Positions 62,865-64,000 of a stretch of 64,000 bases of DNA are shown in pieces; the first letter of the stretch is position 1; the number at the start of each line of letters is the position of its first letter. The notes below the pieces were generated by a model that made no database searches, was not told where the DNA came from, and worked only from the letters and a program-made list of their open reading frames with translations. The translations under genes were made by a program, and so were the position numbers. The stretch spans positions 7,720 through 71,719 of the forward strand of contig NZ_AGFG01000004.1 in assembly GCF_000226255.1 (NCBI RefSeq), in the 5' to 3' direction. The stretch comes from Desulfovibrio sp. A2. Its GTDB lineage: Bacteria > Desulfobacterota > Desulfovibrionia > Desulfovibrionales > Desulfovibrionaceae.

Positions 62865-63683
62865 ATGAAGAGAATTGTCTGCCGAATTGTGATGGTGCTT
62901 GTCCTTGGCGTCTGCGGGGTCTCCTTTGCTGCTCCGCTGTCAGTGGTGGGATGGAATATTGAGTCGGGTGGGGCGGACCCAACAGCGTTGGCTCCGCAAA
63001 TTGAGTCCGTCTTGAAGAGCGTTGACCTGGTTGGGTTGTGTGAGGTGCAAGGCCTTGAGGCTGCCAGCTTGCTGCGCGGTGCCGCTGAACGGGCAAACGG
63101 TGCTGCGTACTCTGTGGTTGTCGGCACCTCTGGTGGGGCCGACAAGCTCGCGGTTATCTACAATGTCCGTAAGTTGAGATGGGTGAGGACGCGAGAGCTA
63201 TTCGAGGCTGGTCAGCTTTGGCCCAGGCGTCCTCTGGCCGTTGACTTTCTAATGAAGGATGACGGCGGCAGCGATCTCAAGCTTAGTTTTGTGGTGAACC
63301 ACCTGCACCGAGGTAACGCAACGCGGCGGGTAGAGCAGGCTCGTTTGCTGAAGGAGTGGGTTTCCAGTCAGCCGAAGGATGTGAATATCATCGCCGTAGG
63401 CGACTATAATTTTGATTGGGATCTGCCCGATGGCGCGAGCCGCGACAAAGGGTTCGACGTGCTTGTGGCGTCAGACGGGGTGCGCTGGGTTAAGCCTGAA
63501 AAGTTGATCAAGACTCAGTGCAGCCCGCGCTACAACTCTGTGCTAGATTTCGTGTTTTTGGGGCAGCACGCCAAGATGTGGGATGGTAGGGCACAGATAT
63601 ATTTTCCAGACCCAAACTATTGCACGTCGTCTAGCGTCTATTCCGACCATCGGCCTGTTGGGGCGGTGTTGGACGCGCGGTAG
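62865..63683 (+). CDS. Exported endonuclease/exonuclease/phosphatase-family protein
   Basis: A 272-residue DNase-I-like (EEP) fold protein with a signal peptide (VMVLVLGVCGVSFA). The catalytic set is visible: VVGWNIESGG, LVGLCEVQGL (Glu), VVNHLHRGN (His), AVGDYNFDWD (Asp-Asn), and SDHRPVGAVL (Asp-His) at the end. GGGAGG precedes the ATG at 62865. It may be a secreted nuclease or phosphatase. It lies in the AT-rich to mixed part of the integrated element, as cargo. Confidence 0.85.
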   Translation: MKRIVCRIVMVLVLGVCGVSFAAPLSVVGWNIESGGADPTALAPQIESVLKSVDLVGLCEVQGLEAASLLRGAAERANGAAYSVVVGTSGGADKLAVIYNVRKLRWVRTRELFEAGQLWPRRPLAVDFLMKDDGGSDLKLSFVVNHLHRGNATRRVEQARLLKEWVSSQPKDVNIIAVGDYNFDWDLPDGASRDKGFDVLVASDGVRWVKPEKLIKTQCSPRYNSVLDFVFLGQHAKMWDGRAQIYFPDPNYCTSSSVYSDHRPVGAVLDAR

Positions 63684-63791
63684 TGCAGATTGATCTCGGG
63701 CTGGTAGGTGGTAGGGCGTCAATTGGTAGAGATTTTACCTCGGCCTTCTGTACCGGCCCCCCTTCAGTTCAACCAGGCCATGGGCGAGCAG

Positions 63792-64000
63792 TCAGCGCAC
63801 GGAGCGCGGGCGCTCGCCTTTTTTCACGTCCAGTTGCAGCAGTATCAGGTGCTTGAACCGTTCGGCTATCATGGTGGCGCGGGCCACGCGTTCGGGTGCT
63901 GGCGCGCCGCGCCGGTCGTGGTGCAGCAGCAGGCGGCGCGGGCGGCCATCCGCGTCGCGCAGGATCTCTGGCTTGCAGTCGTGGGCCAGCAGCCAGGAGA
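63792..64000 (-). CDS. C-terminal part of an unidentified gene, truncated by the window edge
   Basis: On the minus strand a frame runs from the window edge to a TGA at 63792-63794. It encodes about 69 residues, including HDCKPEILRDADGRPRRLLL, HDRRGAPAPERVARAT and HLILLQLDVKKGERPRSVR. The codon use is GC-rich, unlike the cargo genes next to it. No family recognised. The space 63684-63791 shows nothing definite. Confidence 0.6.
   Translation of the reverse strand, partial: SWLLAHDCKPEILRDADGRPRRLLLHHDRRGAPAPERVARATMIAERFKHLILLQLDVKKGERPRSVR

Larger units (their letters stand above)
53237..64000. mobile_element. Integrated phage or phage-satellite element (right end outside window)
   Basis: From the tRNA-Pro fragment onward: tyrosine integrase, excisionase-like gene, a two-way regulatory switch with repeated operators, small early genes, a Toprim-helicase replication protein, then AT-rich cargo. 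No capsid, terminase or tail genes are seen in 10.7 kb. The intact tRNA-Pro should close the element on the minus strand to the right. Confidence 0.75.

Noticed and set aside
63705..63780. A tRNA-like D-arm sequence (GTCAATTGGTAGAG) near the right end
   Set aside because: No matching acceptor or T-arm pairing could be completed, so it is not a tRNA gene and not the expected second tRNA-Pro copy.

Overview
The window is high-GC bacterial chromosome from a sulfate-reducing deltaproteobacterium of the Desulfovibrio / Nitratidesulfovibrio type. That placement is inferred from gene content: a HesB-like selenoprotein, a 2-oxoacid:ferredoxin oxidoreductase pair, a PAPS-reductase-family protein, paired YeeE/YedE proteins, a ferritin, and many small proteins typical of that group. 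It was not tested by any database search. Two foreign islands interrupt the housekeeping backbone, and each sits in the 3' end of a tRNA gene.

Layout. 1-5.2 kb: the end of an NAD(P)/FAD-rhodanese protein, then small conserved genes (HAD phosphatase, YggT, DivIVA, DUF167, DUF465) running directly into ilvB, ilvN and ilvC (5.2-8.7 kb, branched-chain amino acid synthesis). 8.9-11.2 kb: an FMN reductase and two HesB/IscA-like genes; one of these carries an in-frame UGA with a bacterial SECIS-like hairpin, so it is a selenoprotein. 11.5-16.8 kb: pyrR, a large YbhN/MprF-type flippase-like protein, a DUF4910 peptidase and a HbpS/GlcG protein. 16.9-22.1 kb, all minus strand: an HPP membrane protein, a four-cluster ferredoxin subunit, a molybdopterin oxidoreductase, and a sigma factor fused to a solute-binding-protein domain. 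The fusion is a candidate one-component, ligand-sensing sigma factor for the molybdoenzyme operon.

23.0-25.6 kb: a small AT-rich island bounded by a 25-bp duplication of the tRNA-Ser(CGA) 3' end. It carries an MqsR toxin, an MqsA antitoxin with a C-terminal extension and a SecB-like chaperone, i.e. a toxin-antitoxin-chaperone system, plus a decayed IS1595-type transposase. 25.7-53.1 kb is backbone: tadA, a LOG protein, a beta-CASP nuclease, rsmD-coaD-miaA, YeeE/YedE pair, lytic transglycosylase, OmpH-like lipoprotein, two orphan periplasmic binding proteins, three tRNA-Arg(ACG), CysH-like protein, ferritin, 2-oxoacid oxidoreductase, DsrE-like protein, glpX, purU, hrpB, a lipoprotein and a YczE-like membrane protein. 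A MITE-like element abuts the purU stop codon.

53.2 kb to the window end: an integrated phage or phage-satellite element entering at a tRNA-Pro 3' fragment. It has an integrase, excisionase-like genes, a repressor/early-gene switch with repeated operators, a Toprim-helicase replication protein whose C-terminal domain is duplicated in the next gene, then AT-rich cargo (a membrane-anchored pentapeptide-repeat protein) and an exported endonuclease/exonuclease/phosphatase-fold protein. The far end of the element lies outside the window.
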